64,000 bases of DNA from Pseudomonas sp. MRSN 12121 (GCF_000931465.1 NZ_CP010892.1:2294001-2358000); one strand, 5' to 3'; positions 1-11,264 are shown, numbered from the stretch's first letter. The notes: generated from the sequence alone by a model not told the origin. Program-made: numbers and translations.

Positions 1-1607
1 TCGCTGGCCTTCAGGGCGGCCTCGGCGCGTTGCTGCTGGGTGATGTCGCGCAGCGTGGTGACGATGCAGGGCTGTTTGTCGACGGTGATCTGCCGGCTGG
101 AAATGATGCAGGTCAGGAGTTGCCCGTCCTTGTGCCGGACCACCACCGCGACGTTGTTCAGCGCCTGTTCGCGGATCACCTGCTCGACCCGTTGCAGGCG
201 CTGGGCGGAGTCGTCCCACAGGCCGATCTGGTCGGCGCTGCGGTTGAGTACTTCGTCGACGGTCCAGCCGAACGTCTGGGTAAAGCTGGAGTTGATCTCG
301 ATGAACTGCCCGGTTTCCTGGAGCGTGACGCAGATCGGGTCCGGGCTGACCTGGAACAGGCTGGCGAATTTCTCTTCCGAGGTCGCCAGGCGTTGCTCGC
401 GCTCGACCTGTTCGGTGATGTCCAGCAAGGTCCCGGCCATGCGCAGCGGGTTGCCCTGCTCGTCGCGATAGAGGCGGGCACGGCTTTCCAGGAAGCGTGA
501 CGAGCCGTCGGCCAGTTGTACGCGGTAGGTCAGTTGATAACTGCCGGCCGGCCCCTCGCGCAGGCTGCGATAGGCGTCGCGCATGGTGCTGCGCTCTTCG
601 TCGGGCACGCCTTCGAAAAAGGCATCGAACGACTCGTGGAACGGCTGTGGTTCCAGGCCGTGCAATTGCGCGGCGCGGGCCGAGCCGTAGAGCATGCCGC
701 TGGGAATGTGCCAGTCCCAGGTGCCGAGCTGGGCCGAGTCCAGGGCCAGGTCGAGGCGTTCCTGGCTGTCTTTGAGGGCTTGTTCGGCAAGCTTGCGTTC
801 GCTGGTATCGAGGAAGGTGCTGAGCAGGTAGGCCTGGCCTTCCAGCTCGACCTTCTGGGCGCTGAGGATGCCGTCGTGAATCTGCCCGTTGCTGGCGCGC
901 AACTGCACTTCGAGGCTGGCGGCCTGGCCCCTTTTCTGCACGGCCTTGATCAGTTGTGCGCGTTGTTCCACGTCGACCCACAGGCCCAGTTCGAGGGTGG
1001 TACGGCCGATGACGTGTTGGACCGGCCAGCCGAACAGGCTTTCGAAGTACTGGTTGGCTTCGCTGATCAGGCCATCCTCCAGGCGGGTCAGCAGCACCAT
1101 GTTGGGGCACAGGTGAAATAGCGTGGCGAAGCGTTTTTCCGAACTGCTGAGCGCCTGTTCCCGTTGGCGCTGCTGGGTGATCTCGCGGATCACCCCGATC
1201 ATTCGGGGCTTGCCGTTTTTGTCCGGCAGGACGCTGCCGTTGATTTCCAGCCAGTGCAGGCTGCCGTCCGGCCAGCGGATGCGGTGGTGCATCGCCTGTT
1301 CCAGCGGCGCGCCGGCCAGCACCGAATGAAAGGCGCGGATGGTCCTGGCCCGATCCTCTTCCGGCAGCAGGTCGAGGTATTCCAGGTCCTTGGGCAGCGG
1401 TTGGCGCGGATCGAAGCCGAACAGCGCCTGGGTCCCCCGCGACCAACTGATTTGCCCGCTCTCGATGTCCCAGTACCAGGCACCCAGGCGTGCGCCGTTG
1501 AGGGCCGCCAGCAGCTGCGGGGCGCTCTCCCAGCTTTGCTCGGACTCCTTGGGGTCGAGCGCGTGAATGCGTGGCATGGGCGGTGTGCGGTCAGCGGGTT
1601 TGGGCAT
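1..1607 (-). CDS. Multi-PAS sensor protein, 3' end outside the window
   Basis: The minus strand is open from an ATG at 1607 to the left edge, about 535 codons, so only the N-terminal part is visible. Four PAS/PAC units follow one another at about residues 30-145, 155-275, 280-400 and 405-525; each ends in a typical linker such as DITEQVEREQRL or DITQQQRAEAAL. No signal peptide or membrane segment is seen, so it is probably a cytoplasmic sensor. The output domain (histidine kinase, GGDEF or GGDEF-EAL) lies beyond the window and cannot be named. AAGG about 10 nt upstream supports the start; a second in-frame ATG at 1577 has no ribosome site. Family call is firm, function is not. Confidence 0.8.
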   Translation of the reverse strand, partial: MPKPADRTPPMPRIHALDPKESEQSWESAPQLLAALNGARLGAWYWDIESGQISWSRGTQALFGFDPRQPLPKDLEYLDLLPEEDRARTIRAFHSVLAGAPLEQAMHHRIRWPDGSLHWLEINGSVLPDKNGKPRMIGVIREITQQRQREQALSSSEKRFATLFHLCPNMVLLTRLEDGLISEANQYFESLFGWPVQHVIGRTTLELGLWVDVEQRAQLIKAVQKRGQAASLEVQLRASNGQIHDGILSAQKVELEGQAYLLSTFLDTSERKLAEQALKDSQERLDLALDSAQLGTWDWHIPSGMLYGSARAAQLHGLEPQPFHESFDAFFEGVPDEERSTMRDAYRSLREGPAGSYQLTYRVQLADGSSRFLESRARLYRDEQGNPLRMAGTLLDITEQVEREQRLATSEEKFASLFQVSPDPICVTLQETGQFIEINSSFTQTFGWTVDEVLNRSADQIGLWDDSAQRLQRVEQVIREQALNNVAVVVRHKDGQLLTCIISSRQITVDKQPCIVTTLRDITQQQRAEAALKAS

Positions 1608-1687
1608 GAGCAGCGGGCCTTGGGCTGAAAAGAGCGTTGGCGCGGGATTCGGGGGATCAATGGCTGGCACAAGTCATGCCCGGGCTC

Positions 1688-2578
1688 TTATGCCTTGATC
1701 CCTGGCCAGTCGACTTGTGCATCCAGTAAAGCCATGAAGGCCCGCGCGGCATTCGACAGCGTCCGTTCGGTATGCAGGATATAGCCTAGCTGGCGAGTGA
1801 GCTGTATGCCCGGCAATGGAATGCGGGCTACCTGCTCGTCGAGCATGGTGCGGGGCAGGACGCTCCAGGCCAGGCCGATGGAAACCATCATCTTGATGGT
1901 TTCCAGGTAGTTGGTGCTCATGGCGATGTTCGGGGTCAGCCCCTGGGCCTCGAACAGGCGCTGGACAATATGGTGGGTAAAGGTATTGCCGCCGGGAAAT
2001 ACCGCCGGATGCAGGGCGATATCGGCCAGGCTGACCGTGCCGTTGCTCACCAGCGGATGCTCGGGGGCGGCGACGAAGTCCAGCGGGTCGTCCCAGACCG
2101 GCGTGGCCTTGACCAGGGCATGCGGTTCGGGGGCCAGGGTGATCACCGCCAGTTCGGCGCGGCCGTGCAGGATCTCTTCGTAGGCCACTTCCGAGTCGAG
2201 GAACTGGATGTCCAGGGCCACTTCCGGATAACGGCGGGTGAAAGCGCGCAACAAGGGCGGCAAGCGGTGCAGGCCGATATGGTGGCTGGTGGCCAGGGTC
2301 AGGCGGCCACTGACTTCGCCGGTGAGGTTGGTCAGCGCCCGGCGGGTGTCGTCCAGCACGTTGAGAATCTGGTAGGCCCGCGGCAGCAGGGCCCGGCCGG
2401 CCTCGGTCAGGCCCACTTCGCGACCCAGGCGATCGAACAGGCGCACGTTGAGTTGCTGCTCAAGACCGGCGATGCGCTTGCTGATGGCGGGCTGGGTCAG
2501 GTGCAGGCGCTCACCGGCCCCGGAGAAGCTGCCGGTCTCGGCGATCGCGATAAAGGCATTGAGGTTGGCCAGGTCCAT
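1688..2578 (-). CDS. LysR-family transcriptional regulator next to leuC
   Basis: The 296-residue length is standard for LysR regulators. Residues 1-60 form the winged helix-turn-helix (TGSFSGAGERLHLTQPAISK, then LEQQLNVRLFDR) and residues about 90-290 the periplasmic-binding-like effector domain. It is divergent from leuC, and the shared spacer carries a T-N11-A dyad, the usual arrangement for a LysR protein controlling itself and its neighbour. A role in leucine synthesis is therefore likely by position only; the effector cannot be read from sequence. A LysR gene sits at the same place in PAO1. Confidence 0.9.
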   Translation of the reverse strand: MDLANLNAFIAIAETGSFSGAGERLHLTQPAISKRIAGLEQQLNVRLFDRLGREVGLTEAGRALLPRAYQILNVLDDTRRALTNLTGEVSGRLTLATSHHIGLHRLPPLLRAFTRRYPEVALDIQFLDSEVAYEEILHGRAELAVITLAPEPHALVKATPVWDDPLDFVAAPEHPLVSNGTVSLADIALHPAVFPGGNTFTHHIVQRLFEAQGLTPNIAMSTNYLETIKMMVSIGLAWSVLPRTMLDEQVARIPLPGIQLTRQLGYILHTERTLSNAARAFMALLDAQVDWPGIKA

Positions 2579-2595
2579 ATTTGTATTCCAGTTGG

Positions 2596-2610
2596 TTATC
2601 CAAAGTATAA
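2596..2610. promoter_or_regulatory. Candidate LysR-type operator
   Basis: TTATCCAAAGTATAA is an interrupted dyad (TTAT-N7-ATAA) containing T-N11-A, the consensus form of a LysR binding site. It lies in the AT-rich spacer between the divergent LysR gene and leuC. Inference from pattern and place only. Confidence 0.4.
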
Positions 2611-2723
2611 AAAATATGAATTTGAGTTATTTAATGTAACGCCATAGCATCAGCCTCACAAGCCAAGGGGTTATTGACCGGTGTCAGAGACCCGCGGCAT
2701 AGAAAATGATGAGGAACCGTCTG

Positions 2724-4142
2724 ATGGCCGGCAAAACGCTCTACGACAAGCTCTGGGATTCGCATTTGGTCAAGCAGCGCGACGATGGTTCGGCGCTGAT
2801 CTACATCGATCGTCACATCATCCATGAAGTGACCTCGCCGCAAGCCTTCGAAGGCCTGCGCCTGGCCGGGCGCAAGCCTTGGCGGATCGACGCCAACATC
2901 GCGACCCCGGATCACAACGTGCCGACCACGCCGGAGCGCAAGGGCGGCATCGCTGCCATCGCCGATCAGGTTTCGCGCCTGCAGGTGCAGACCCTCGATG
3001 ACAACTGCGACGAATACGGCATCGTCGAATTCAAGATGAACGACGTGCGCCAGGGCATCGTCCACGTCATCGGCCCGGAGCAGGGTGCCACCTTGCCTGG
3101 CATGACCGTGGTCTGCGGCGACTCGCACACCTCGACCCACGGTGCCTTCGGCGCCCTGGCCCACGGGATCGGCACCTCCGAGGTCGAGCACGTGCTCGCC
3201 ACCCAGTGCCTGGTCGCCAAGAAAATGAAGAACATGCTGGTGCGGGTCGAGGGCAAATTGCCCTTTGGCGTGACCGCTAAGGACATCGTCCTGGCCGTGA
3301 TCGGCAAGATCGGCACCGCCGGCGGTAACGGCCATGCCATCGAGTTCGCCGGCAGCGCGATTCGCGACCTGTCCATCGAAGGCCGCATGACCATCTGCAA
3401 CATGTCCATCGAGGCCGGTGCCCGGGTGGGCCTGGTGGCGGCGGACGAAAAGACCGTGGAATACGTCAAGGGCCGTCCGTTCGCGCCGAAAGGCGCAGAG
3501 TGGGACCTCGCCGTCGCCGCCTGGAAAGACCTGGTGTCCGACGCCGATGCGGTTTTCGACACCGTGGTCGAGCTGGACGCCGCGCAGATCAAGCCGCAGG
3601 TCAGCTGGGGCACCTCCCCGGAAATGGTGCTGGCCGTCGACCAGAACGTGCCGGACCCGGCCAGGGAAACGGACCTGGTCAAGCGCGACTCGATCGTCCG
3701 TGCCTTGAAATACATGGGCTTGACCGCCAACCAGGCGATCACCGACATCCAGCTGGACCGGGTATTCATCGGTTCCTGCACCAACTCGCGGATCGAGGAC
3801 CTGCGCGCCGCGGCCGTCATCGCCAAGGGCCGCAAGGTCGCCTCGACCATCAAGCAGGCCATCGTGGTGCCGGGCTCGGGCCTGGTGAAGGCCCAGGCGG
3901 AGGCGGAAGGCCTGGACAAGATCTTCCTCGAGGCCGGCTTCGAATGGCGCGAGCCGGGCTGCTCGATGTGCCTGGCGATGAACCCGGACCGCCTGGAATC
4001 CGGCGAGCATTGCGCGTCGACCTCGAACCGCAACTTCGAAGGTCGCCAGGGCGCCGGTGGCCGTACTCACCTGGTCAGCCCAGCCATGGCCGCCGCGGCA
4101 GCCGTCAGCGGGCGTTTCGTCGATGTCCGTGAATTGATCTAA
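2724..4142 (+). CDS. leuC: 3-isopropylmalate dehydratase large subunit
   Basis: LeuC with LeuD isomerises 2-isopropylmalate to 3-isopropylmalate in leucine synthesis. The 472-residue protein shows the aconitase-family signatures: [20 protein letters not shown], the first cluster ligand in [14 protein letters not shown] and the pair in [11 protein letters not shown], which together hold the [4Fe-4S] cluster. ATG codons also occur at 2706 and 2709, but GAGGAA at 2711-2716 is a ribosome site placed 7 nt before the ATG at 2724 and overlaps those upstream codons, so 2724 ([12 protein letters not shown]) is chosen. leuD follows after 10 nt. Confidence 0.97.
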   Translation: MAGKTLYDKLWDSHLVKQRDDGSALIYIDRHIIHEVTSPQAFEGLRLAGRKPWRIDANIATPDHNVPTTPERKGGIAAIADQVSRLQVQTLDDNCDEYGIVEFKMNDVRQGIVHVIGPEQGATLPGMTVVCGDSHTSTHGAFGALAHGIGTSEVEHVLATQCLVAKKMKNMLVRVEGKLPFGVTAKDIVLAVIGKIGTAGGNGHAIEFAGSAIRDLSIEGRMTICNMSIEAGARVGLVAADEKTVEYVKGRPFAPKGAEWDLAVAAWKDLVSDADAVFDTVVELDAAQIKPQVSWGTSPEMVLAVDQNVPDPARETDLVKRDSIVRALKYMGLTANQAITDIQLDRVFIGSCTNSRIEDLRAAAVIAKGRKVASTIKQAIVVPGSGLVKAQAEAEGLDKIFLEAGFEWREPGCSMCLAMNPDRLESGEHCASTSNRNFEGRQGAGGRTHLVSPAMAAAAAVSGRFVDVRELI

Positions 4143-4152
4143 GGAGCGCAGC

Positions 4153-4797
4153 ATGAAAGCTTTCACCCAGCACACCGGTCTTGTCGCGCCTTTGGATCGT
4201 GCCAACGTCGACACCGACCAGATCATCCCCAAGCAATTCCTCAAGTCGATCAAGCGCACCGGCTTCGGCCCGAACCTGTTCGACGAATGGCGTTACCTGG
4301 ATGTCGGCCAGCCGTACCAGGACAACTCCAAGCGCCCGCTGAACAAGGACTTCGTGCTCAATGCCGAGCGCTACCAGGGCGCCAGCGTGTTGCTGGCCCG
4401 GGAAAACTTCGGTTGCGGCTCCAGCCGCGAGCACGCACCCTGGGCGCTGGAGGAGTATGGTTTTCGCAGCATCATCGCCCCGAGCTACGCCGACATCTTC
4501 TTCAACAACAGCTTCAAGAACGGCTTGCTGCCGATCATCCTGAGCGACGCGGAAGTCGACGAACTGTTCCAGCAGGTCGAGACAACTCCCGGCTACCAGC
4601 TGCAGATCGATCTGCAGGCCCAGACCGTGACCCGTCCCGATGGCAAGGTGCTGAAGTTCGAGATCGACGCGTTCCGCAAGCATTGCCTGCTCAACGGCCT
4701 GGACGATATCGGCCTGACCTTGCAGGACAGCGACGCGATCGCGGCCTTCGAGACCAAGCATCGGGCCAGCCAGCCCTGGTTGTTCCGCGACGCTTGA
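4153..4797 (+). CDS. leuD: 3-isopropylmalate dehydratase small subunit
   Basis: LeuD is the swivel-domain partner of LeuC. The 214 residues begin [20 protein letters not shown] and include [14 protein letters not shown] and [15 protein letters not shown], the substrate-binding signature of the small subunit. Its length matches proteobacterial LeuD. AAGGAG lies upstream of the ATG, and the 10-nt gap to leuC indicates a joint transcript. Confidence 0.97.
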   Translation: MKAFTQHTGLVAPLDRANVDTDQIIPKQFLKSIKRTGFGPNLFDEWRYLDVGQPYQDNSKRPLNKDFVLNAERYQGASVLLARENFGCGSSREHAPWALEEYGFRSIIAPSYADIFFNNSFKNGLLPIILSDAEVDELFQQVETTPGYQLQIDLQAQTVTRPDGKVLKFEIDAFRKHCLLNGLDDIGLTLQDSDAIAAFETKHRASQPWLFRDA

Positions 4798-4858
4798 TTG
4801 GCATTTGTCGGCGCGGGCGTGCTCGCGCTAGGCTCCGAAGCCATTTTGCAAAAACACG

Positions 4859-4881
4859 ACGGGCTTGAGATTCAGGCCCGT
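4859..4881 (+). terminator. Weak hairpin between leuD and leuB
   Basis: ACGGGCTTG pairs with CAGGCCCGT (one G-U) around a short loop. No clear T run follows, so this may be an attenuator or processing hairpin instead of a terminator. The rest of the 170-nt leuD-leuB spacer shows nothing else. Confidence 0.3.
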
Positions 4882-4967
4882 GCTTCGTTCTCTACAAGAG
4901 CAACGGACGCAGCAGGTAGCATTTTTCCGGGCGTGCCCAGCACACCGACAGAGCAAATGAGGAAAGC

Positions 4968-6050
<1,083 letters not shown>

Positions 6051-6056
6051 TCTTTC

Positions 6057-6088
6057 GGGCCCACCGCTCAGACGGTGGCCCACTTTTG
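6057..6088 (+). terminator. Rho-independent terminator after leuB
   Basis: CCACCG and CGGTGG pair around CTCAGA; the stem extends outward as GGGC/GCCC across a one-base bulge and is followed by CTTTTGT. It separates leuB from asd. Confidence 0.7.
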
Positions 6089-6104
6089 TATAGGTGTAGT
6101 TGCG

Positions 6105-7217
6105 ATGAAACGTGTAGGTCTGATCGGTTGGCGCGGTATGGTCGGTTCCGTGCTCATGCAGCGGATGCTTGAAGAGCAGGACTTCGATCTTATCGAGCCG
6201 GTGTTTTTCACCACGTCCAATGTCGGTGGCCAAGGCCCGTCCGTGGGCAAGGACATTGCTCCGCTCAAGGACGCTTACAGCATTGAAGAGCTGAAGACCC
6301 TCGATGTGATTCTGACCTGCCAGGGCGGCGACTACACCAGCGAAGTCTTCCCCAAGCTGCGCGAAGCCGGCTGGCAGGGCTACTGGATCGATGCCGCGTC
6401 CAGTCTGCGCATGCAGGACGACGCGGTGATCATCCTCGATCCGGTGAACCGCAAGGTCATCGACCAGCAACTGGACTCCGGCACCAAGAACTACATCGGC
6501 GGCAATTGCACCGTCAGCCTGATGCTGATGGGCCTGGGTGGCCTGTTCGAGGCGGGCCTGGTGGAATGGATGAGCGCCATGACCTATCAGGCGGCCTCCG
6601 GCGCCGGCGCGCAGAACATGCGTGAACTGATCAAGCAGATGGGCGCGACCCACGCCGCCGTGGCGGATGACCTGGCCAACCCGGCCAGCGCCATTCTCGA
6701 CATCGACCGCAAGGTCGCCGAAGCCATGCGCAGCGATGCCTATCCGACCGAGAACTTCGGCGTGCCGCTGGCCGGCAGCCTGATCCCGTGGATCGACAAG
6801 GAACTGCCGAACGGCCAGAGCCGCGAAGAGTGGAAGGCCCAGGCCGAAACCAACAAGATCCTCGGCCGGTTCAAGAGCCCGATCCCGGTCGATGGCATCT
6901 GCGTGCGCATCGGCGCCATGCGCTGCCACAGCCAGGCGTTGACCATCAAGCTGAACAAGGACGTGCCGATCGCCGATATCGAAGGGCTGATCAGCCAGCA
7001 CAATCCCTGGGTCAAGCTGGTGCCGAACCAGCGCGACATCAGCATGCAGGAGCTGAGCCCGACCAAGGTCACCGGCACCCTGAACATCCCGGTGGGGCGT
7101 CTGCGCAAGCTCAACATGGGCTCGCAGTTCCTCGGCGCGTTCACCGTGGGCGACCAGCTGTTGTGGGGCGCTGCCGAGCCGCTGCGCCGCATGCTGCGGA
7201 TCCTGCTCGAGCGTTGA
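6105..7217 (+). CDS. asd: Aspartate-semialdehyde dehydrogenase
   Basis: Asd reduces aspartyl phosphate to aspartate semialdehyde, the branch point to lysine/diaminopimelate, threonine and methionine. The 370-residue length fits the gamma-proteobacterial class. Visible are the NADP-binding start [18 protein letters not shown] and the catalytic cysteine in [12 protein letters not shown] near residue 135. An upstream in-frame start at 6075 would reach back into the leuB terminator, so the ATG at 6105 is used. A terminator follows. Confidence 0.96.
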   Translation: MKRVGLIGWRGMVGSVLMQRMLEEQDFDLIEPVFFTTSNVGGQGPSVGKDIAPLKDAYSIEELKTLDVILTCQGGDYTSEVFPKLREAGWQGYWIDAASSLRMQDDAVIILDPVNRKVIDQQLDSGTKNYIGGNCTVSLMLMGLGGLFEAGLVEWMSAMTYQAASGAGAQNMRELIKQMGATHAAVADDLANPASAILDIDRKVAEAMRSDAYPTENFGVPLAGSLIPWIDKELPNGQSREEWKAQAETNKILGRFKSPIPVDGICVRIGAMRCHSQALTIKLNKDVPIADIEGLISQHNPWVKLVPNQRDISMQELSPTKVTGTLNIPVGRLRKLNMGSQFLGAFTVGDQLLWGAAEPLRRMLRILLER

Positions 7218-7235
7218 TCGCCTGAAGCATCGACG

Positions 7236-7268
7236 AAGCCCGTGCCTTGCAAGAGGTGCGGGCTTTTT
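7236..7268 (+). terminator. Rho-independent terminator after asd
   Basis: AGCCCG pairs with CGGGCT, extended by two G-U pairs and CCT/AGG, followed by TTTTT. Confidence 0.85.
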
Positions 7269-7406
7269 CATATCCGGGCGGGGGGCTGATGGCCGGTCGC
7301 GACACTATTTACGAAAAGTCTGATGCCAAACAGCGAGTCGAGAAATTGCCTCGCTTCCAAGCGCCGGGTAAAGTGCCGCTCCCCCCGTTTCGCCAGAGGT
7401 AGCACC

Positions 7407-8417
7407 ATGAACCAGTCCTTTGATATCGCCGTGATCGGTGCCACCGGAACGGTTGGCGAAACCCTCGTCCAGATTCTCGAAGAGCGCGACTTTCCGGTCG
7501 CCAGCCTGCACCTGCTGGCCAGCAGCGAGTCGGCGGGGCATTCGGTGCTGTTCCGCGGGAAGAACCTGCGGGTGCGCGAGGTCGACGAATTCGATTTCGC
7601 CAAGGTACGGCTGGCCTTTTTCGCCGCGGGCCCGGCGGTGACCCTGAGTTTTGCGCCCCGGGCCACGGCGGCCGGCTGTGCGGTGATCGACCTGTCGGGC
7701 GCGCTGCCTTCGGCGCAGGCGCCGAACCTGGTGCCAGAGGCCAATGGCGCGCTGTTGAGCGGCCTGAGCAAGCCTGTGCAACTGAGCAGCCCAAGCGCTG
7801 CGGCCACCTCGCTGGCCGTGGTCCTGGCCCCCTTGCAGGCCCTGTTCGATATTCAGCGGGTCAGCCTGGTCGCCAGCCTGGCAGTGTCGACCCAGGGGCG
7901 CGAGGCCGTGACCGAACTGGCGCGGCAGACCGCCGAACTGCTCAACGCCCGGCCGCTGGAGCCACGTTTCTTCGATCGGCAGATGGCGTTCAATCTGCTG
8001 GCGCAGGTCGGAACGCCGGACGCCCAGGGTCATACCTTGTTGGAAAAACGCCTGGTCCGCGAGTTGCGCGAAGTGCTGGCACAGCCTTTATTAAAGATTT
8101 CTGTCAGTTGCATTCAAGCCCCGGTGTTTTTTGGCGATAGCTATAGCGTGACTCTGCAGTCAGGCGGCGCCATCGATCTGGAGGCGGTGAATGCCGCGCT
8201 GGAAGCGGCACCAGGCGTGGAACTGGTGGAGGCGGGCGACTATCCGACCGCGGTCGGCGATGCGGTCGGGCAGGATGTGGTCTACGTTGGTCGAGTGCGT
8301 GCGGGGATCGACGACCCGGCGGAACTTAATCTGTGGCTGACGTCAGATAACGTACGCAAAGGGGCCGCGCTCAATGCCGTGCAACTGGCTGAGTTGTTGA
8401 TAAAAGACCTTCTGTAA
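7407..8417 (+). CDS. usg: Asd paralogue lacking the catalytic cysteine (USG-1-like)
   Basis: The 336 residues share the aspartate-semialdehyde dehydrogenase fold: the Rossmann start IAVIGATGTVGETLVQILEE and dimerisation-domain segments such as QAPVFFGDSYSVTL. Where Asd has its catalytic GGNCTVS, this protein reads VQLSSPSAAATSLAVV with no cysteine, so normal Asd chemistry is not expected. Start 7407 is preceded by AGAGGT. It lies between asd and fimV, as in PAO1, and resembles the USG-1 proteins of enterobacteria, whose role is not established. Confidence 0.85.
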   Translation: MNQSFDIAVIGATGTVGETLVQILEERDFPVASLHLLASSESAGHSVLFRGKNLRVREVDEFDFAKVRLAFFAAGPAVTLSFAPRATAAGCAVIDLSGALPSAQAPNLVPEANGALLSGLSKPVQLSSPSAAATSLAVVLAPLQALFDIQRVSLVASLAVSTQGREAVTELARQTAELLNARPLEPRFFDRQMAFNLLAQVGTPDAQGHTLLEKRLVRELREVLAQPLLKISVSCIQAPVFFGDSYSVTLQSGGAIDLEAVNAALEAAPGVELVEAGDYPTAVGDAVGQDVVYVGRVRAGIDDPAELNLWLTSDNVRKGAALNAVQLAELLIKDLL

Positions 8418-8619
8418 AAGATACTTGGCAACAATTTGCAGAATGATTCTAGCCGGGCGCTAAGCTTGGCTGGTGCTGGAGGCGAGCTGCCGTCAGGGGC
8501 TTCCAAGGCATGCAGACACAATCGAGCGAAGCGGTCTCCCAGGCCGCGCGCAATGCCTCAGGGCAGCAGCTACAACACCTTCTCGCTGGCCGAGGAATGT
8601 TCAAACAAAGGATGAGGCT

Positions 8620-11244
8620 ATGGTTCAAGTTCGCAAACTGGTGTTAGCAATAGCGGCCGCGTCGGCGCTGTCCTCCGGTATGGCGCAGGCGCTTGGGCTC
8701 GGGGAGCTGACCCTGAAGTCGACGCTGAACCAGCCGCTGGTTGCAGAAATCGAGTTGCTGGACGTCAAGGATCTCACTGCCGCCGAAGTGGTGCCGAGCC
8801 TGGCCTCGCCCGAAGATTTCGCCAAGGCCGGGGTCGACCGCCAGGCGTTTCTCAATGACCTGAGCTTCACGCCGGTACTCAATGCCAGTGGCAAGAGTGT
8901 CCTGCGGGTTACCTCGAGCCAGCCGCTCTCCGAACCGATGGTCAAGTTCCTGGTGCAGGTGATGTGGCCCAATGGCCGCCTGCTGCGCGATTACAGTGTA
9001 TTGCTCGACCCCTCCAAGTTTTCCCCGCAGACCGCCGAAGCTGCCGCGCAATCCACGGCAGCCCGGGCCCCGGCGGTTTCGGCACCGGTTACCGGCGCCA
9101 ACCAGCCTACCCAATACACCACCTCGCCCCGCGACACGCTGTGGGAAATCGCCGCCAAGGCGCGCAATGGCGGCTCGGTGCAGCAAACCATGCTGGCCAT
9201 CCAGGCGCTGAACCCGGACGCCTTCATCGATGGCAATATCAACCGCCTGAAAACCGGCCAAGTGTTGCGCCTGCCCGACGCGGTGCAGAGCACCAGCCTG
9301 CCTCAGCCGCAAGCGATTGCCGAGGTGGCGGCACAGAATGCGGCCTGGCGCCAGGGGCGTCGCCTGGCGCCGCGCGGTGCCCAGCAGCAACTGGACGGCA
9401 CCCGGCGCGCGGGTGCGGACAAGGCGCCTGCGCAGGGCGCGGCCAAGGACAATCTGAGCCTGGTGTCTGCCGAGTCCGGCAAGGCGCGGGGCAAGGGGGC
9501 CGCCGGCGACAGCCAGGCCCTGAGCAACAAGCTGGCGGTGACCCAGGAAAGCCTCGACTCGACCCGGCGCGATAACGCCGAGCTGAAAAGCCGGATGGCT
9601 GACCTGCAGAGCCAGCTCGACAAGTTGCAGCGCCTGATCGAGTTGAAGAACGATCAATTGGCCAAGTTGCAGGCCGAAGGCGCGTCGGCGCCGGCGCAGC
9701 CATCGGCCGCGATGCCGGCGCAACTGGCCGAGCAGCCTGCTGCTCCAGCCGCGCCGGTGACTGATCCGGCGGCCACCGCGGCTCCAGCCGAAGAGCCGTC
9801 TACCCAGGCGCCCGCGCCGGCGTCCGATGAAGACAAGTACAACGAGCTGCTGACCAACCCGATCCTCCTGGGTCTGGCGGGCGGCGGTGCGGTGCTGGTG
9901 CTCTTGTTGCTGCTGTTGCTGGCGCGTCGTCGCAAGGCTCAGCAGGAAGCGGAAAAGCACCTGCGCATGGCGCGTGCCCTGTCTGAAGAGGCTGAGCTGT
10001 CCAAGGACCTGGATCTGCCGGAAAGCAGCTTCGAGGGCCTTGAAGTTCCTGCTCCGAGCGTCAAGCTCGCTCCAGCTCCAGCTCCAGCTCCAGCTCCAGC
10101 TCCAGCTCCAGCTCCAGCTCCAGCTCCAGCTCCAGCTCCAGTCGTGGCGCCCGTGGCCGTTGCGCCTGTGGTCGCCGCGAACGAGCATCCGGTCGATGTC
10201 CTGGACCAGGCTCAGTCCCATATCGATGCAGGGCGTCTGAACCAGGCTGCGGCCATCCTGGAGGAGGCCGTCAAGCTGGAGCCTCAGCGTAGCGAACTGC
10301 GTCTGAAGCTGATGGAGGTCTATGGTCATCAGGGTGATCGCAGCGCCTTTGTGGCCCAAGAGCGTCAGTTGGTGGCCAATGGCAAGAACCACGCTGAAGT
10401 CGAACAACTGAAAAGCCGCTTCCCGGCGATGGTGGCGGTCGCTGCCGCCGCCGGGCTTGGGGCGGCCGCCGCCGCGGCAGAGCTGGATGCTCAATACGTC
10501 AAGGAACTGTTGCTCGATGAGCCGCAGGAGCCTGCTGCGGCGCCAGTCGTCGATGACCTGGACACCGATTTCGATCTGAGCCTGGATGATCTGGAGGCGG
10601 CTTCGCCGGCGTCCTTGGCTCCAGCCGCGTCGGAACCCGAACTCGAGCTGGACGAATTCCCGCTGGATGATGACCTGAGTTTCGAGTCGGTACTGCAGCA
10701 GCAAACCGAAGCCAAGGAAAGTCTGGACGATCTGTCGGATTTCGATCTGGATCTGGGGGAGGATCTTCCTGCTGCGGCGCAAGCAGACGAAGATTTCCTG
10801 CTCGGCCTGGACGACGATCTGAAGGATCTGCCGGCGGCCGAGGTGCCAACGGTTACCGAAGCGCCACTCGACGATCTTGAACTGCCAGCGGACTTCGATC
10901 TGTCCCTGGCTGACGAGATGGATGCGCAGCCCGATGCCAAGGACGCATTCGCGTCCGAGCTCGATGATGTCAACGCCGAGCTGGACCGCTTTTCCCAGAG
11001 CCTCGAACAGCCAGCGCTGGACGAACCGACCTTTACCGCGGATGACGCGGCGGGCAGTGCCGGCGAAGAGGATTTCGATTTCCTTTCTGGCGCCGACGAG
11101 GTGGCGACCAAGCTCGATCTGGCCCAGGCCTATATCGACATGGGCGATAACGATGGTGCGCGGGATATTCTCGGGGAAGTCATCAGCGAAGGTAACGACG
11201 GTCAGAAAAGCGAAGCCAAGGAAATGCTCGCGCGTCTGGTCTGA
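8620..11244 (+). CDS. fimV: FimV-type polar hub and peptidoglycan-binding protein
   Basis: FimV organises the cell pole and is needed for type IV pilus and twitching functions. The 874-residue protein has, in order: a signal peptide (residues 1-24, ending SGMAQA), the FimV N-terminal domain (LGLGELTLKSTLNQPLVAEI), a LysM fold at about 167-220, a coiled coil at about 305-365, one membrane helix at about 415-435 (rich in L, then ARRRKA), a 24-residue Ala-Pro tract at 484-507, TPR-like helices at about 523-600, a long acidic cytoplasmic region and the C-terminal FimV domain (LDLAQAYIDMGDNDGARDIL). The ATG at 8620 follows GAGG. A terminator follows the stop. Confidence 0.93.
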   Translation: MVQVRKLVLAIAAASALSSGMAQALGLGELTLKSTLNQPLVAEIELLDVKDLTAAEVVPSLASPEDFAKAGVDRQAFLNDLSFTPVLNASGKSVLRVTSSQPLSEPMVKFLVQVMWPNGRLLRDYSVLLDPSKFSPQTAEAAAQSTAARAPAVSAPVTGANQPTQYTTSPRDTLWEIAAKARNGGSVQQTMLAIQALNPDAFIDGNINRLKTGQVLRLPDAVQSTSLPQPQAIAEVAAQNAAWRQGRRLAPRGAQQQLDGTRRAGADKAPAQGAAKDNLSLVSAESGKARGKGAAGDSQALSNKLAVTQESLDSTRRDNAELKSRMADLQSQLDKLQRLIELKNDQLAKLQAEGASAPAQPSAAMPAQLAEQPAAPAAPVTDPAATAAPAEEPSTQAPAPASDEDKYNELLTNPILLGLAGGGAVLVLLLLLLLARRRKAQQEAEKHLRMARALSEEAELSKDLDLPESSFEGLEVPAPSVKLAPAPAPAPAPAPAPAPAPAPAPAPVVAPVAVAPVVAANEHPVDVLDQAQSHIDAGRLNQAAAILEEAVKLEPQRSELRLKLMEVYGHQGDRSAFVAQERQLVANGKNHAEVEQLKSRFPAMVAVAAAAGLGAAAAAAELDAQYVKELLLDEPQEPAAAPVVDDLDTDFDLSLDDLEAASPASLAPAASEPELELDEFPLDDDLSFESVLQQQTEAKESLDDLSDFDLDLGEDLPAAAQADEDFLLGLDDDLKDLPAAEVPTVTEAPLDDLELPADFDLSLADEMDAQPDAKDAFASELDDVNAELDRFSQSLEQPALDEPTFTADDAAGSAGEEDFDFLSGADEVATKLDLAQAYIDMGDNDGARDILGEVISEGNDGQKSEAKEMLARLV
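10069..10140 (+). repeat. Twelve perfect GCTCCA hexamers inside fimV
   Basis: Twelve exact, uninterrupted copies of GCTCCA encode twelve Ala-Pro pairs just after the membrane segment of FimV. The repeat unit is a multiple of three, so slippage changes linker length without a frameshift. Confidence 0.98.
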
Positions 11245-11264
11245 TCCCGCTGTAGGGCTCAGCA

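Noticed and set aside
2631..4259. A 542-codon open frame antisense to leuC
   Set aside because: It mirrors the codon pattern of leuC, a well-supported gene with complete cluster ligands. Long antisense frames are common in high-GC genomes.
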